Shown one piece after another: positions 17,423 through 24,771 of a stretch of 63,826 nt of DNA. Position numbers and translations under genes: made by a program. The first letter of the stretch is position 1. Each line of letters begins with the position of its first letter. A model generated the notes under the pieces. It had not been told where the DNA came from. It saw nothing but the letters and a program-made list of their open reading frames with translations, and searched no databases. Source of the DNA: Rufibacter ruber. Its GTDB lineage: Bacteria > Bacteroidota > Bacteroidia > Cytophagales > Hymenobacteraceae. Location: the NCBI RefSeq assembly GCF_001647275.1, contig NZ_LRMM01000027.1, positions 1-63,826 of the forward strand. Reading direction: 5' to 3'.

Positions 17423-18183
17423 ACAGACGAAGTCTTTAGCAGGAATTTCTCTAAGATACTGTTAAAAGCGTCTGGATGTTCCATCATGGGCGCGTGGCAG
17501 CAATGGTCAATAAAATGCAGCTCAGAATTCTGGATTAATCTATTGAACTCATGCGCCACCATGGGCGGCGTGATGGTGTCATTCAGTCCCCAGATTAACA
17601 GCGTGGGTGCCTGAATGTTTACCAGGTCCTTGCCCATGTTGTTCCGCTGCGCGGATTTGGCAATGGAGATGATTCTGAGAACTTTGGGGTTGCTGTTGGT
17701 GATGTCAAACACCTCATCTACCAGTTCTTTGGTGGCCACTTTGGGGTCATAGAACGTGTATTCTACGCGCTCTTTCACAAACTCATAGTTGCCGCGCTTG
17801 GGGAACGAGCCGCCCATGGAGTCTTCAAACAGGCCCGAGCTGCCGGTGAGCACCAGCCGCTTCACGTGGCTGGGGTTCTTGAGCGTGTACTCCAGCGCCA
17901 CGTGCCCGCCCAACGAATTTCCTAATAAACTTAGGTCTGACAGTTGCTTGTACGCCACAAATTCCTCTACAAACTCCACCAGCCCGGGCACGCTGGCCTG
18001 GGTGAGCGGCATCTCATACAAGGGCATGAGCGGAATGACCACGCGGTAATTTTTCTGGAAATAAGAGACCACGCCGTGCCAGTTACTCAACGCGCCAAAC
18101 AGGCCGTGCAGCAACAGAAGCACTTCGCCCTGGCCTTCGTCAATGTATTCAAACCCGCCTTCCTTCTTGATTTCCAAGTTCAT
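17419..18183 (-). CDS. Alpha/beta-fold hydrolase
   Basis: Protein of 254 residues of the alpha/beta hydrolase fold. HGLFGALSNW (about 26-35) is the oxyanion-hole region, GNSLGG (about 88-93) holds the nucleophilic serine, GLNDTITPP the acid and DHCCHAPMMEHP the catalytic histidine. The substrate is unknown; the family includes esterases, haloperoxidase-like enzymes and menaquinone-pathway hydrolases. It overlaps the CBS gene by 4 bases and follows the glutamine amidotransferase gene with 38 nt between. Confidence 0.88.
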   Translation of the reverse strand: MNLEIKKEGGFEYIDEGQGEVLLLLHGLFGALSNWHGVVSYFQKNYRVVIPLMPLYEMPLTQASVPGLVEFVEEFVAYKQLSDLSLLGNSLGGHVALEYTLKNPSHVKRLVLTGSSGLFEDSMGGSFPKRGNYEFVKERVEYTFYDPKVATKELVDEVFDITNSNPKVLRIISIAKSAQRNNMGKDLVNIQAPTLLIWGLNDTITPPMVAHEFNRLIQNSELHFIDHCCHAPMMEHPDAFNSILEKFLLKTSSV

Positions 18184-18221
18184 GTGAGAAAATCGCTTGT
18201 ATGATTGGTCAATAGAAACAA

Positions 18222-18794
18222 CTATAGAGGTGTAATATTAGCAATATTCAGCCAATTTTTGAGCATCTGCAGTCCATACTGCGTGAGCGCGGCCTCCGGG
18301 TGGAACTGCAGCGCATATAAGGGCAAGGTACGGTGCCTGAACGCCATGAGTTCGCCCTCCTGGGTTTGCGCCAGCGGCACAATGGCCTCTGGGGTTTCCT
18401 GCAGCACCAAGGAATGGTACCGCACCACCTGCACCGTTGGGGGTATTTGGTCAAAGATTGAGTCTTCCGCGCAGCGGATGTGGGAGATTTTGCCGTGCAT
18501 GGGCCTGATGGCCTTCACCACCCTCGCCCCGAAGAACTGCCCCAGCGCCTGGTGCCCCAGGCAAATGCCCAGCATGGGCAGCCGCGCATGGTAGTGCTCA
18601 ATGACCGCTGGCATCACACCCGCCTTCTCTGGCGTACCCGGCCCCGGCGACAGCACAATGCCCTTCAGCGGAAGCTCTTGCAGTTCTTCCAGCGGCACAT
18701 CATTGCGCCGCACCTCCACCTCTGCGCCCAACTGCCGGAAGTAGTCATAGAGGTTGTAGGTAAACGAATCAAAGTTGTCTAAGAGCAGCAGCAC
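18222..18794 (-). CDS. Anthranilate/aminodeoxychorismate synthase glutamine amidotransferase subunit
   Basis: Class-I glutamine amidotransferase of 190 residues that supplies ammonia to chorismate-using synthases (PabA/TrpG type). LSPGPGTP (about 49-56), GICLGHQALG (76-85, nucleophile Cys78) and FHPEA (164-168, His165 and Glu167) are the triad motifs. The usual HPES is HPEA here. Translation starts with GTG at 18794. No trpE, trpD or pabB partner is in the window. Because it stands apart from tryptophan genes, PabA (folate) is as likely as TrpG, and some bacteria use one subunit for both. Confidence 0.9.
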   Translation of the reverse strand: MLLLLDNFDSFTYNLYDYFRQLGAEVEVRRNDVPLEELQELPLKGIVLSPGPGTPEKAGVMPAVIEHYHARLPMLGICLGHQALGQFFGARVVKAIRPMHGKISHIRCAEDSIFDQIPPTVQVVRYHSLVLQETPEAIVPLAQTQEGELMAFRHRTLPLYALQFHPEAALTQYGLQMLKNWLNIANITPL

Positions 18795-18830
18795 AGGGAA
18801 GAAACGGGCGGAGGTGGGAAAAAGATATTT

Positions 18831-18871
18831 CTGTTTTTGGCCTGTTTTGGGGAAAAGAGGCTGGAAACGGG
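18831..18871. repeat. Palindromic unit
   Basis: CTGTTTTTGGCCTGTTTT, loop GGGG, then AAAAGAGGCTGGAAACGGG. It lies upstream of the amidotransferase gene, between it and the toxin gene. Confidence 0.7.
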
Positions 18872-18906
18872 AGGATAGAACGGTAAATGTTAATTACGGA
18901 TAGCTC

Positions 18907-19248
18907 CTACAAATCAAACAGGATTTTCAATTTCTTATCTATCTCTGTCTGTTGCATGGTTGAAAGAAAACCCAACTGCCTTTTGATTAAATTCTTCGGT
19001 ATGGTTACTATTTTGTGAAGCTTAATGACAGAATCAACAGAAAGCCCGGTGGGTTTAAAGTCTTTGCTTTTCTTCTCAATGAGTACGTCAGTTGGTTCAA
19101 GCGATGGCGGAAGTTGGCTACTGATAAAGGCAATCACCACATGGTTGTAAAAGCCGATTTCATTGGTCAGGCAGACGGCTGGTCGTACTTTGGCCCCGCT
19201 GAAATCATCAAACGGGAAAGGCACCAGTATGATTTTCCCTTTAGTCAT
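18907..19248 (-). CDS. MazF/PemK-type toxin endoribonuclease
   Basis: Toxin of a type II toxin-antitoxin pair, 113 residues. The N-terminus GKIILVPFPFDDFSGAKVRP is the classic MazF/PemK start, with the conserved RP (R20 P21) near the active site. VIAFISSQLP and the later DSVIKLHKIVTIPK fit the rest of the fold, so it should cut mRNA at specific sites when free of antitoxin. I start at ATG 19248, which overlaps the antitoxin stop by 8 bases. An upstream in-frame start would lie inside the antitoxin gene. Confidence 0.88.
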   Translation of the reverse strand: MTKGKIILVPFPFDDFSGAKVRPAVCLTNEIGFYNHVVIAFISSQLPPSLEPTDVLIEKKSKDFKPTGLSVDSVIKLHKIVTIPKNLIKRQLGFLSTMQQTEIDKKLKILFDL

Positions 19249-19474
19249 GGAACGGCTTGCCGTCGGTGAGTTTGTAGATATCCTCTTGCTCATCCTTCAG
19301 GAAATCAAACGCCGGATTACCGGCCATTGCCTTCAACCACAGCTTTTCCTCTTGCTCATCTTCATCAGACAGGAGAATAATCACCTTTACGTTTTTCTCC
19401 CTCATCAGCAAAGGATTGTCTAACAGCAGATTTCCTTTCTTATCTATTTTCCCCGTTACCTCAATCGCTCTCAT
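19241..19474 (-). CDS. Antitoxin partner of the MazF/PemK toxin
   Basis: Small acidic protein of 77 residues upstream of, and overlapping, the toxin gene. The N-terminus MRAIEVTGKIDKKGNLLLDN looks like a small AbrB/MazE-like strand-rich domain. The C-terminal half (LWLKAMAGNPAFDFLKDEQE) is acidic and hydrophobic and would bind and neutralise the toxin. The antitoxin-first order and 8-base overlap are typical of these modules. Autoregulation of its own promoter is expected from the family but no operator is evident. Confidence 0.8.
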   Translation of the reverse strand: MRAIEVTGKIDKKGNLLLDNPLLMREKNVKVIILLSDEDEQEEKLWLKAMAGNPAFDFLKDEQEDIYKLTDGKPFHD

Positions 19475-19550
19475 AGTTCTTTCCTTTTGTTTAAGATACG
19501 GAATTGGGGATGAAATATTTCATTCTTACTTCTTTGCAAGCTGAATGTTA

Positions 19551-19598
19551 TTTTCTGTTTCCGGGCTGTTTTAGCCAAAACAGCCCGGAAACAGAAAA
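19551..19598. repeat. Palindromic unit, perfect 22-bp arms
   Basis: 19551-19572 and 19577-19598 are exact reverse complements of 22 bases, separated by the loop AGCC. It lies two bases beyond the restored stop codon of cvpA and is the cleanest copy in the window. Confidence 0.97.
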
Positions 19599-19600
19599 CC

Positions 19601-20100
19601 TCAAGCAAAATTCTCCAACGCCTCTTTCCCGAAGGGAATTACCCATTGCACAAAGGCCCAGGCGTTGGCGCGGCATCTACAAAGAAGGGATACACGCTTG
19701 ACTCGCGGGTGGTCTGGAACATAGTATCTACGCCGGTAGAATGGGCGAAGTACACCAGCAGGCAGATGGCAAAGGCCCACTTCCCGCCGCCCACGGCCGC
19801 GCCCAGCAGGTTATCCATCATCCCGAAGGGCGTGAGGTGCACGGCTTTTTTCACCACCACGCCCATGGCGCGCACGGCAAACCCAATACCCACAAACACC
19901 AGCAGATAGGCTACAAATCCGGCCCCGGTGCCCAGCCATTCCTGCACGTACGGCGTGGCCAGGCTCACCAGCTTCACCCCGAAGACCGTGACCACCACCA
20001 GCGTCACCATAGACGCCAGCTCCAGCACCACCCCTCTGAAAAAGCCCCGGAAGGCCCCGTACGCCACCGGCAGCAGCAGGAAATAATCAAACGTGCTCAA
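19601..20100 (-). pseudogene. cvpA: CvpA-family membrane protein, C-terminus frameshifted
   Basis: Inner-membrane protein with four hydrophobic segments (about 5-25, 30-50, 60-85, 100-120), of the CvpA family linked to colicin V export and cell-envelope maintenance. As written the frame ends at 19639 after PGPLCNG. The other frame continues cleanly as NAWAFVQWVIPFGKEALENF to a TGA at 19601-19603. One extra G in the GG at 19667-19668 (a C on the coding strand) joins the two into 166 residues. It is 12 nt from yqeY, and a perfect palindromic unit starts right after the restored stop. A base-calling error is the likely cause. Confidence 0.8.
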
Positions 20101-20112
20101 TCTGGGAAAAAC

Positions 20113-20574
20113 TTAGGCGTTCGGGTTGTTGAGGAGCGCGTTCACGGCGCTGGAAATGGCTCTGCCATCGGCTTGGCCGGCCAACTCCCGGGAGGCCACG
20201 CCCATCACTTTGCCCATGTCAGACGGCCCCAGGGCACCCACACGCTGAATGATTTCCAGCAGGCGCTCGCGCAAAGTTCCCTCATCTAGTTGTTGCGGCA
20301 GGAATTCCTCAATAATGGCCAGCTCGGCCAACTCAATCTCTTCCAAATCAGTACGCGATTGGGCACGGTACACCTCCGCCGACTCGCGGCGCTGTTTGGC
20401 GGCTTTGGTCAACAGTTTCAGCTCAGCGTCTGGCGTGAGGGCCTCAGCGGCGCCTTTCTCGGTCTCGGCCAGCAGAATCTGCGATTTGATTCCGCGCAGC
20501 GCCTGCAGGCGGGTTTTATCTTTGGCCAGCATGGCTTGTTTGATACCGGCTTCTACTTTTTCTTTCAGGCTCAT
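20113..20574 (-). CDS. GatB/YqeY-domain protein
   Basis: Cytoplasmic helical protein of 153 residues of the YqeY family, related to the tRNA-binding tail domain of the GatB subunit. ALRGIKSQILLAETEKG (about 25-41) and the closing ISSAVNALLN are typical. It probably binds tRNA; the exact function is unsettled in the family. Here it precedes cvpA by 12 nt on the same strand and is divergent from pdxJ, with about 130 bp between them. Confidence 0.92.
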   Translation of the reverse strand: MSLKEKVEAGIKQAMLAKDKTRLQALRGIKSQILLAETEKGAAEALTPDAELKLLTKAAKQRRESAEVYRAQSRTDLEEIELAELAIIEEFLPQQLDEGTLRERLLEIIQRVGALGPSDMGKVMGVASRELAGQADGRAISSAVNALLNNPNA

Positions 20575-20649
20575 AGTTTTAAAGTTATCCGCTCTGGTGA
20601 AAGAACGGCGGTGTGAAAATCATTTAGGCAAGTGCCGCGCAGTTTGTTT

Positions 20650-20657
20650 TATATTTG
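20650..20657 (+). promoter_or_regulatory. -7 box of pdxJ
   Basis: TATATTTG fits TAnnTTTG, 51 nt before the ATG; the -33 region is unclear. The leader contains TAGGAGA, one of the few purine-rich runs before a start in this window. Confidence 0.45.
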
Positions 20658-20708
20658 CCGAAGAACACGTTTATATTTCCCGTAGGAGAAACGTAAATCT
20701 TTTGCACC

Positions 20709-21425
20709 ATGACCAAACTCAGCGTAAATATAAATAAAATAGCCACGCTGCGGAACGCCCGCGGCGGCAACCGCCCTAACGTAGTACAGGCCGCCCTGGA
20801 TTGCGAGCGGTTCGGGGCGCAGGGTATTACCGTGCACCCGCGGCCAGACGAGCGCCACATACGCTACCAAGACGTGTACGACCTCAAAAAAGTGGTCACC
20901 ACCGAGTTCAACATTGAAGGCAACCCCACCCCCGACTTCATCAAAATAGTCAAAGAGGTCAAGCCCGAGCAGGTGACCCTGGTGCCAGACGCACCTGATG
21001 CCATCACCTCCAATGCCGGTTGGGATACGCTCCAACACAAAGATTTTCTGGTAGACGTGATTGCCCAATTCAAAGAGCTGGGCATTAGAACCTCTATCTT
21101 CGTAGACCCCATCACCGCGCAGGTAGAAGGCGCCGCCCAAACCGGTACCGACCGCATAGAGCTCTACACCGAAGCCTACGCCCACCAGTATTTAACCAAC
21201 CGCGAAGCCGCCGTAAAACCCTACGCCCAAGCCGCCCGCGTGGCCGCGGAATGCGGTCTGGGCCTGAACGCCGGCCATGACCTGGACTTAGACAACCTGC
21301 GCTACCTCAAAGAGCAGCTGCCTAACTTAGCTGAGGTTTCCATCGGCCACGCCCTCATCTGTGACGCGCTGTACTTCGGTCTGGAGAATACCATTCAGTT
21401 GTACCTTCGCCAGTTGAATTATTGA
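20709..21425 (+). CDS. pdxJ: Pyridoxine 5'-phosphate synthase
   Basis: Condenses 1-deoxy-xylulose 5-phosphate with 3-amino-2-oxopropyl phosphate to make pyridoxine 5'-phosphate, the last ring-forming step of DXP-dependent vitamin B6 synthesis. It has 238 residues. [17 protein letters not shown] (about 4-20) is the N-terminal phosphate/substrate motif; [20 protein letters not shown] and [13 protein letters not shown] are further signatures. [18 protein letters not shown] near the end closes the TIM barrel. It is divergent from yqeY, and a palindromic unit begins 5 bases after the stop. Confidence 0.97.
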   Translation: MTKLSVNINKIATLRNARGGNRPNVVQAALDCERFGAQGITVHPRPDERHIRYQDVYDLKKVVTTEFNIEGNPTPDFIKIVKEVKPEQVTLVPDAPDAITSNAGWDTLQHKDFLVDVIAQFKELGIRTSIFVDPITAQVEGAAQTGTDRIELYTEAYAHQYLTNREAAVKPYAQAARVAAECGLGLNAGHDLDLDNLRYLKEQLPNLAEVSIGHALICDALYFGLENTIQLYLRQLNY

Positions 21426-21430
21426 TGGTG

Positions 21431-21475
21431 TTTTCTGTTTTCGGCCTGCTTTCTGAAAAAGAGCTCGAAAACGGA
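21431..21475. repeat. Palindromic unit
   Basis: TTTTCTGTTTTCGGCCTGCT, loop, then AAAAAGAGCTCGAAAACGG. It starts 5 bases after the pdxJ stop. Confidence 0.75.
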
Positions 21476-21520
21476 AGAGCCTGAAAAGCCTGTTATTTCC
21501 AAATGCACCTTCCCCCCTCC

Positions 21521-21662
21521 TGTCATTCTGGAAGAATCTTGTGGCAAACTAGAAAAGCAGTGGTTCTTCTCTATATACTTGTATAGTAGAGTGTTTTTAC
21601 CATTTTTAATGTGAAGAAATAACGCCTCTACAGTTCGCCCACAAGATTCTTCCAGAATGACA
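21521..21662. mobile_element. MITE-like element with perfect 23-bp terminal inverted repeats
   Basis: 21521-21543 (TGTCATTCTGGAAGAATCTT plus GTG) is the exact reverse complement of 21640-21662, with 96 bp between. There is no transposase or open frame. Related ends occur at 23434-23523, 23252-23277 and 24661-24684. Confidence 0.75.
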
Positions 21663-21778
21663 AAAGAGGGAGAAAGAACCAAAGAGAGAAATGAGGAAAT
21701 CAGAAAAGAGGGAATGACCAAACGGAAAGCAGTTCTTTCCTTAGTCATAACTTACCAGAACACCCCATGACCCAACAC

Positions 21779-21819
21779 CTGTTTTTAACCTGTTTTCAGA
21801 AAAATAGCCCTAAAACGCA
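21779..21819. repeat. Palindromic unit
   Basis: CTGTTTTTAACCTGTTTTCA then GAAAAATAGCCCTAAAACGC; it directly precedes the start of the membrane-protein gene at 21826. Confidence 0.6.
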
Positions 21820-21825
21820 CCGCCT

Positions 21826-22404
21826 ATGCTAGGCATGCTGTTCAAGATAGCGGCTTTTGTGGTGGTGGCGCATTTTGTGGTGCGGTTCCTGCTGCGCGTG
21901 TTTAATCGGCAGGGCCGGGTGTATTTTTTAACGCCGGCGCGGCAGTTTAAGCTGGTGTTCTGGTCGTTGATTAGCTTTTGGCTGGCTTTAGTCATGTTCG
22001 GGTTGCTGCTGCGGGCGCACACAGACACGCACCTGGAGCGTATTTTGGCCATCGCCCTGGGCGGAATTTTGTTTTTGTTCTCCTTGCCCACCCTGCTGGT
22101 GCATTTCCAGTACTGGCGGCATGAGCGGGAAAGCGCGCTGGAGCTGGAGAAAGACACCAGAACCGCGCTGCTGCTACGGCCGGGGCAGAAGTTTCTGTTG
22201 CAGCAAAACCAAATCAGGAGCCTGCTGGAAACCCGCTGCTCGTCCAGAAGTTCTTTCTGGAGCAACTATACGTATCTTACCCTCACGCTGCAGGACGGAA
22301 GGGCAGTCACCATCACTTCACTCTTAATTGATTTGGAGCAGTTGAAGGCGCTTTGGCCGCAGGTGCCGCTGCAGACCAGAACGAAATGGGTCTGTTTTCT
22401 GTAA
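21826..22404 (+). CDS. Membrane protein of unknown function
   Basis: Protein of 192 residues that I cannot name. It has hydrophobic segments at about 4-24, 44-64 and 72-95. A soluble C-terminal half follows (about 110-192) with strand-rich sequence (YTYLTLTLQDGRAVTITSLL) that may form a PH-like domain. The start is ATG 21826; ATG 21835 is possible. The stop codon lies inside a short palindrome (22392-22411) related to the palindromic unit, so the last few residues (WVCFL) are encoded by repeat-like sequence. Confidence 0.65.
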   Translation: MLGMLFKIAAFVVVAHFVVRFLLRVFNRQGRVYFLTPARQFKLVFWSLISFWLALVMFGLLLRAHTDTHLERILAIALGGILFLFSLPTLLVHFQYWRHERESALELEKDTRTALLLRPGQKFLLQQNQIRSLLETRCSSRSSFWSNYTYLTLTLQDGRAVTITSLLIDLEQLKALWPQVPLQTRTKWVCFL

Positions 22405-22411
22405 AACAGGT
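22392..22411. repeat. Shortened palindromic unit at a gene end
   Basis: CTGTTTT, CTGT loop, AAAACAGG. It keeps only the inner arms of the family and overlaps the stop codon of the preceding gene. Confidence 0.45.
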
Positions 22412-22420
22412 CAGAAACGT

Positions 22421-22428
22421 TACTTTTG
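22421..22428 (+). promoter_or_regulatory. -7 box before the hydrolase gene
   Basis: TACTTTTG fits TAnnTTTG; the ATG at 22447 is 18 nt on, giving a very short leader. Confidence 0.5.
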
Positions 22429-22446
22429 CACGTCAACTTCAATCTC

Positions 22447-23214
22447 ATGGAATTACATTACCGCACCATAGGCGAAGGCTCGCCGCTCTTGATTCTCCAC
22501 GGTCTGTTCGGGTATTCAGACAACTGGCAGACGCTGGCAAAGTACTACGGCGAGCACTTCAAAGTCTACCTCATTGACCAGCGCAACCACGGCCGGTCGC
22601 CGCACACGCCAGACTTCAGCTACCAGCTCATGTCTGATGACCTGCGGGAATTCATTGACCAGCACCAGATTCAGGACGCCGCCATCTTAGGCCACTCCAT
22701 GGGCGGGAAAGTAGCTATGAATTTCGCGCTGCAGCACCCAGACAAGCTTTCAAAACTCTTAGTAGCTGACATTGCGCCCAAAGCTTACCCGCCGCACCAT
22801 GATGATATTCTAGCCGGTTTTCACTCTATTGATCTGAACACGCTGCAAAGTCGGCAGGATGCCGATGACCAACTGGCCCAGAAAGTCCCGGACTTCGGCA
22901 CCCGCCAGTTCCTGCTCAAAAACCTGTACCGCACCGAGGATAACAAATTTGCGTGGCGCTTGAACCTGGAGTCAATAGAGGCCAACCTGGATTCTATTCT
23001 GGGCAACATTGAGTCAGACACGCCGTTCACCAAACCAACCCTGTTCCTACGCGGCGGCAACTCGCGCTACATCAAACCCGAGCAGGACACCGAGCAAATC
23101 AAGCGCCTGTTCCCTAACGCAGAGATACAGACCATTGAAAACGCCGGCCACTGGCTGCACGCCGAACAGCCGCAGGAGTTCTTCAAACTGTCAATGGCGT
23201 TTTTGCAGAGGTAA
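22447..23214 (+). CDS. Alpha/beta-fold hydrolase (YbfF-like)
   Basis: Protein of 255 residues starting MELHYRTIGEGSP; an upstream in-frame TTG lies inside the -7 box and is rejected. HGLFGYSDNWQTLAKYY (about 19-35) is the oxyanion-hole region, GHSMGGKVAM (about 87-96) carries the nucleophilic serine, and ENAGHWLHAEQP near the C-terminus holds the catalytic histidine. It resembles the YbfF thioesterase/esterase group. The substrate is not deducible. It stands alone between two repeat-rich intergenic regions. Confidence 0.88.
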   Translation: MELHYRTIGEGSPLLILHGLFGYSDNWQTLAKYYGEHFKVYLIDQRNHGRSPHTPDFSYQLMSDDLREFIDQHQIQDAAILGHSMGGKVAMNFALQHPDKLSKLLVADIAPKAYPPHHDDILAGFHSIDLNTLQSRQDADDQLAQKVPDFGTRQFLLKNLYRTEDNKFAWRLNLESIEANLDSILGNIESDTPFTKPTLFLRGGNSRYIKPEQDTEQIKRLFPNAEIQTIENAGHWLHAEQPQEFFKLSMAFLQR

Positions 23215-23251
23215 GTCTGGCGGAAATTGAAAGCCATTTTCCCTCCACTTT

Positions 23252-23277
23252 TGTCATTCTGAAGGAACCTTGTGGGC
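23252..23277. repeat. MITE-like end, solo
   Basis: TGTCATTCTGAAGGAACCTT matches the terminal repeat of the element at 21521. No matching opposite end is found nearby. Confidence 0.5.
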
Positions 23278-23433
23278 AAACGGCAAAGGCGTTTCAACCC
23301 CTCCAGACTTGCTAAATCTGTTTTCAGGAACAGCTCTTTCCCCGCTTGTGTCCTTCTGTAAGGCCCTTGTAGCCGCACAGCCATAGCGTTTATTTAAGTA
23401 GTTTAGTTTATACCAGATGCCGTCCCCCTTTTT

Positions 23434-23523
23434 TGTCATTCTGGAAGAATCTTGGTTGCGAGCAAGAGAAGCGTTTTAAGTAGAGCTACTACCGCTCGCC
23501 CCCAAGATCCTTTCAGGATGACA
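23434..23523. mobile_element. Short MITE-like element
   Basis: 90-bp version of the element at 21521: TGTCATTCTGGAAGAATCTT at the left, and CCAAGATCCTTTCAGGATG then ACA at the right. The inverted repeats of 22 bp have about four mismatches. No coding sequence. Confidence 0.7.
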
Positions 23524-23639
23524 GAAAAAGAACTAGGCTAAAAAAGAGAAGAAGCCTGGGGAAGAACAAAAGCTCCCAGAAAACATGGCATCTGACTGCC
23601 CGCAGTAGCATTACCCACCAGAACCAGTACCAACAACTT

Positions 23640-24359
23640 ATGACCAATTCCGCCAAAGGCACGCTTTTCTTAATCCCCACGGTTCTGGCCGAGGACACCG
23701 CGGCGGCGGTCATTTCCCCGCAGGTGGCCGAAGTGACCGGCAGGCTGACCTATTTCATGGTAGAGAACGCCCGCACCGCCCGCCGTTACATCAAATCCAT
23801 TGCGCCCGCGCAGGTTATTGAGGAACTGGCCATCACGGTCATTGACAAGAACTCTTCTGATACCGAACTGACTGCCGCTTTAAAACCATTGCTGGCCGGG
23901 CAAGACGGCGGCATCATCTCAGAGGCAGGCTGCCCCGGCGTGGCCGACCCTGGTGCGGAGTTGGCGCGACTGGCGCACCAACATGGCGTGAAGGTGGTGC
24001 CGCTGGTAGGGCCATCGGCGATATTGATGGGGCTGATGGCCTCTGGGTTTAACGGGCAGAGTTTCGCGTTTCACGGCTACCTGCCCATTGAGAAGCGGGA
24101 CCGCATTCAGGCACTGCGGGCGCTGGAGAAGGAGATGGCGCAGAAAGACCAGACCCAGATTTTCATGGAGACGCCCTACCGCAACCGCCAGATGATTGAT
24201 GACCTGCTGCAGAACCTGGGCAAAGACACCAAACTCTGCATTGCCGCCAACATCACGGGGCCCAATGAGTTCATCAAAACACTCAAAGTAAGCGAGTGGA
24301 AAGGCAAGGTACCGGACCTGCACAAACAACCGGCCGTCTTTCTGATCTATAGAAGGTAA
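23640..24359 (+). CDS. RsmI-like SAM-dependent methyltransferase
   Basis: Tetrapyrrole-methylase-fold protein of 239 residues related to RsmI, which 2'-O-methylates C1402 of 16S rRNA. GTLFLIPTVLAEDT begins the fold; ISEAGCPGVADPGAELARLA (about 98-117) is the RsmI signature; PLVGPSAILMGLMASGFNG and FMETPYRNRQMIDDLL follow. It is shorter than E. coli RsmI and lacks the C-terminal extension, a form common in Bacteroidota that often coexists with a full RsmI. So the rRNA target is uncertain. Confidence 0.85.
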   Translation: MTNSAKGTLFLIPTVLAEDTAAAVISPQVAEVTGRLTYFMVENARTARRYIKSIAPAQVIEELAITVIDKNSSDTELTAALKPLLAGQDGGIISEAGCPGVADPGAELARLAHQHGVKVVPLVGPSAILMGLMASGFNGQSFAFHGYLPIEKRDRIQALRALEKEMAQKDQTQIFMETPYRNRQMIDDLLQNLGKDTKLCIAANITGPNEFIKTLKVSEWKGKVPDLHKQPAVFLIYRR

Positions 24360-24389
24360 TTCTCCGGCTTCGCCGAAGACAAATGTGAA

Positions 24390-24433
24390 CTTTGCGTTTT
24401 AGGCCTGTTTTGGCCAAAACAGCGTACGCAAAG
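24390..24433. repeat. Palindromic unit
   Basis: CTTTGCGTTTTAGGCCTGTT and its partner; inner arms CTGTTTT/AAAACAG around GGCC, outer arms CTTTGCGT/ACGCAAAG pair exactly. Confidence 0.75.
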
Positions 24434-24502
24434 AACAGGTATGGATTGCTTTGGCAATCTGCATGACAAACGGTCAACGTACGTTTAAACTCCCAACCAT
24501 TT

Positions 24503-24537
24503 ACCCTCACCCTAACCTTCTCCCAGAGGGAGAAGGA
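24503..24537. repeat. CCCTCACCCTAACC-type intergenic repeat
   Basis: ACCCTCACCCTAACCTTCTC followed by a hairpin CCTTCTCCC AGA GGGAGAAGG. The phrase resembles a repeat that recurs between genes in many bacterial phyla. Confidence 0.6.
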
Positions 24538-24549
24538 ATACCGCTTTTT

Positions 24550-24590
24550 GCGTTTTGGGGCTATTTTCTGAAAAACAGGCTAAAAACAGG
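24550..24590. repeat. Palindromic unit
   Basis: GCGTTTTGGGGCTATTTT, loop CTGA, then AAAACAGGCTAAAAACAGG. Confidence 0.75.
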
Positions 24591-24660
24591 AAGTTAACCT
24601 TTACAGCAACCTATTTTCAAAAACTAGAAAAACGGGGCAGTTACTGCTATTACGTTTCGC

Positions 24661-24684
24661 GCGCAAGATCCCTTTAGCAGGACA
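24661..24684. repeat. MITE-like end, solo
   Basis: GCAAGATCCCTTTAGCAGGA plus CA matches the inverted end of the element at 23434. Confidence 0.45.
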
Positions 24685-24727
24685 GGTAGAGTGAATTTCT
24701 TCCGTAGAGAGAAGAATTGAGGCACTG

Positions 24728-24765
24728 CTGTTTTCGGGCTGTTTTTCAGAAAACAGCGAAAACAG
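24728..24765. repeat. Palindromic unit
   Basis: CTGTTTTCGGGCTGTTTT, loop, then AAAACAGCGAAAACAG; it ends 6 bases beyond the stop codon of the EnvC-like gene. Confidence 0.85.
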
Positions 24766-24771
24766 AAATCA

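Noticed and set aside
20649-21185. Minus-strand frame of 178 codons over pdxJ
   Set aside because: It is the mirror of the pdxJ reading frame and has no family resemblance.
21521-23523. An insertion sequence
   Set aside because: The inverted repeats bracket no transposase or other coding sequence, so only MITE-like status is supported.
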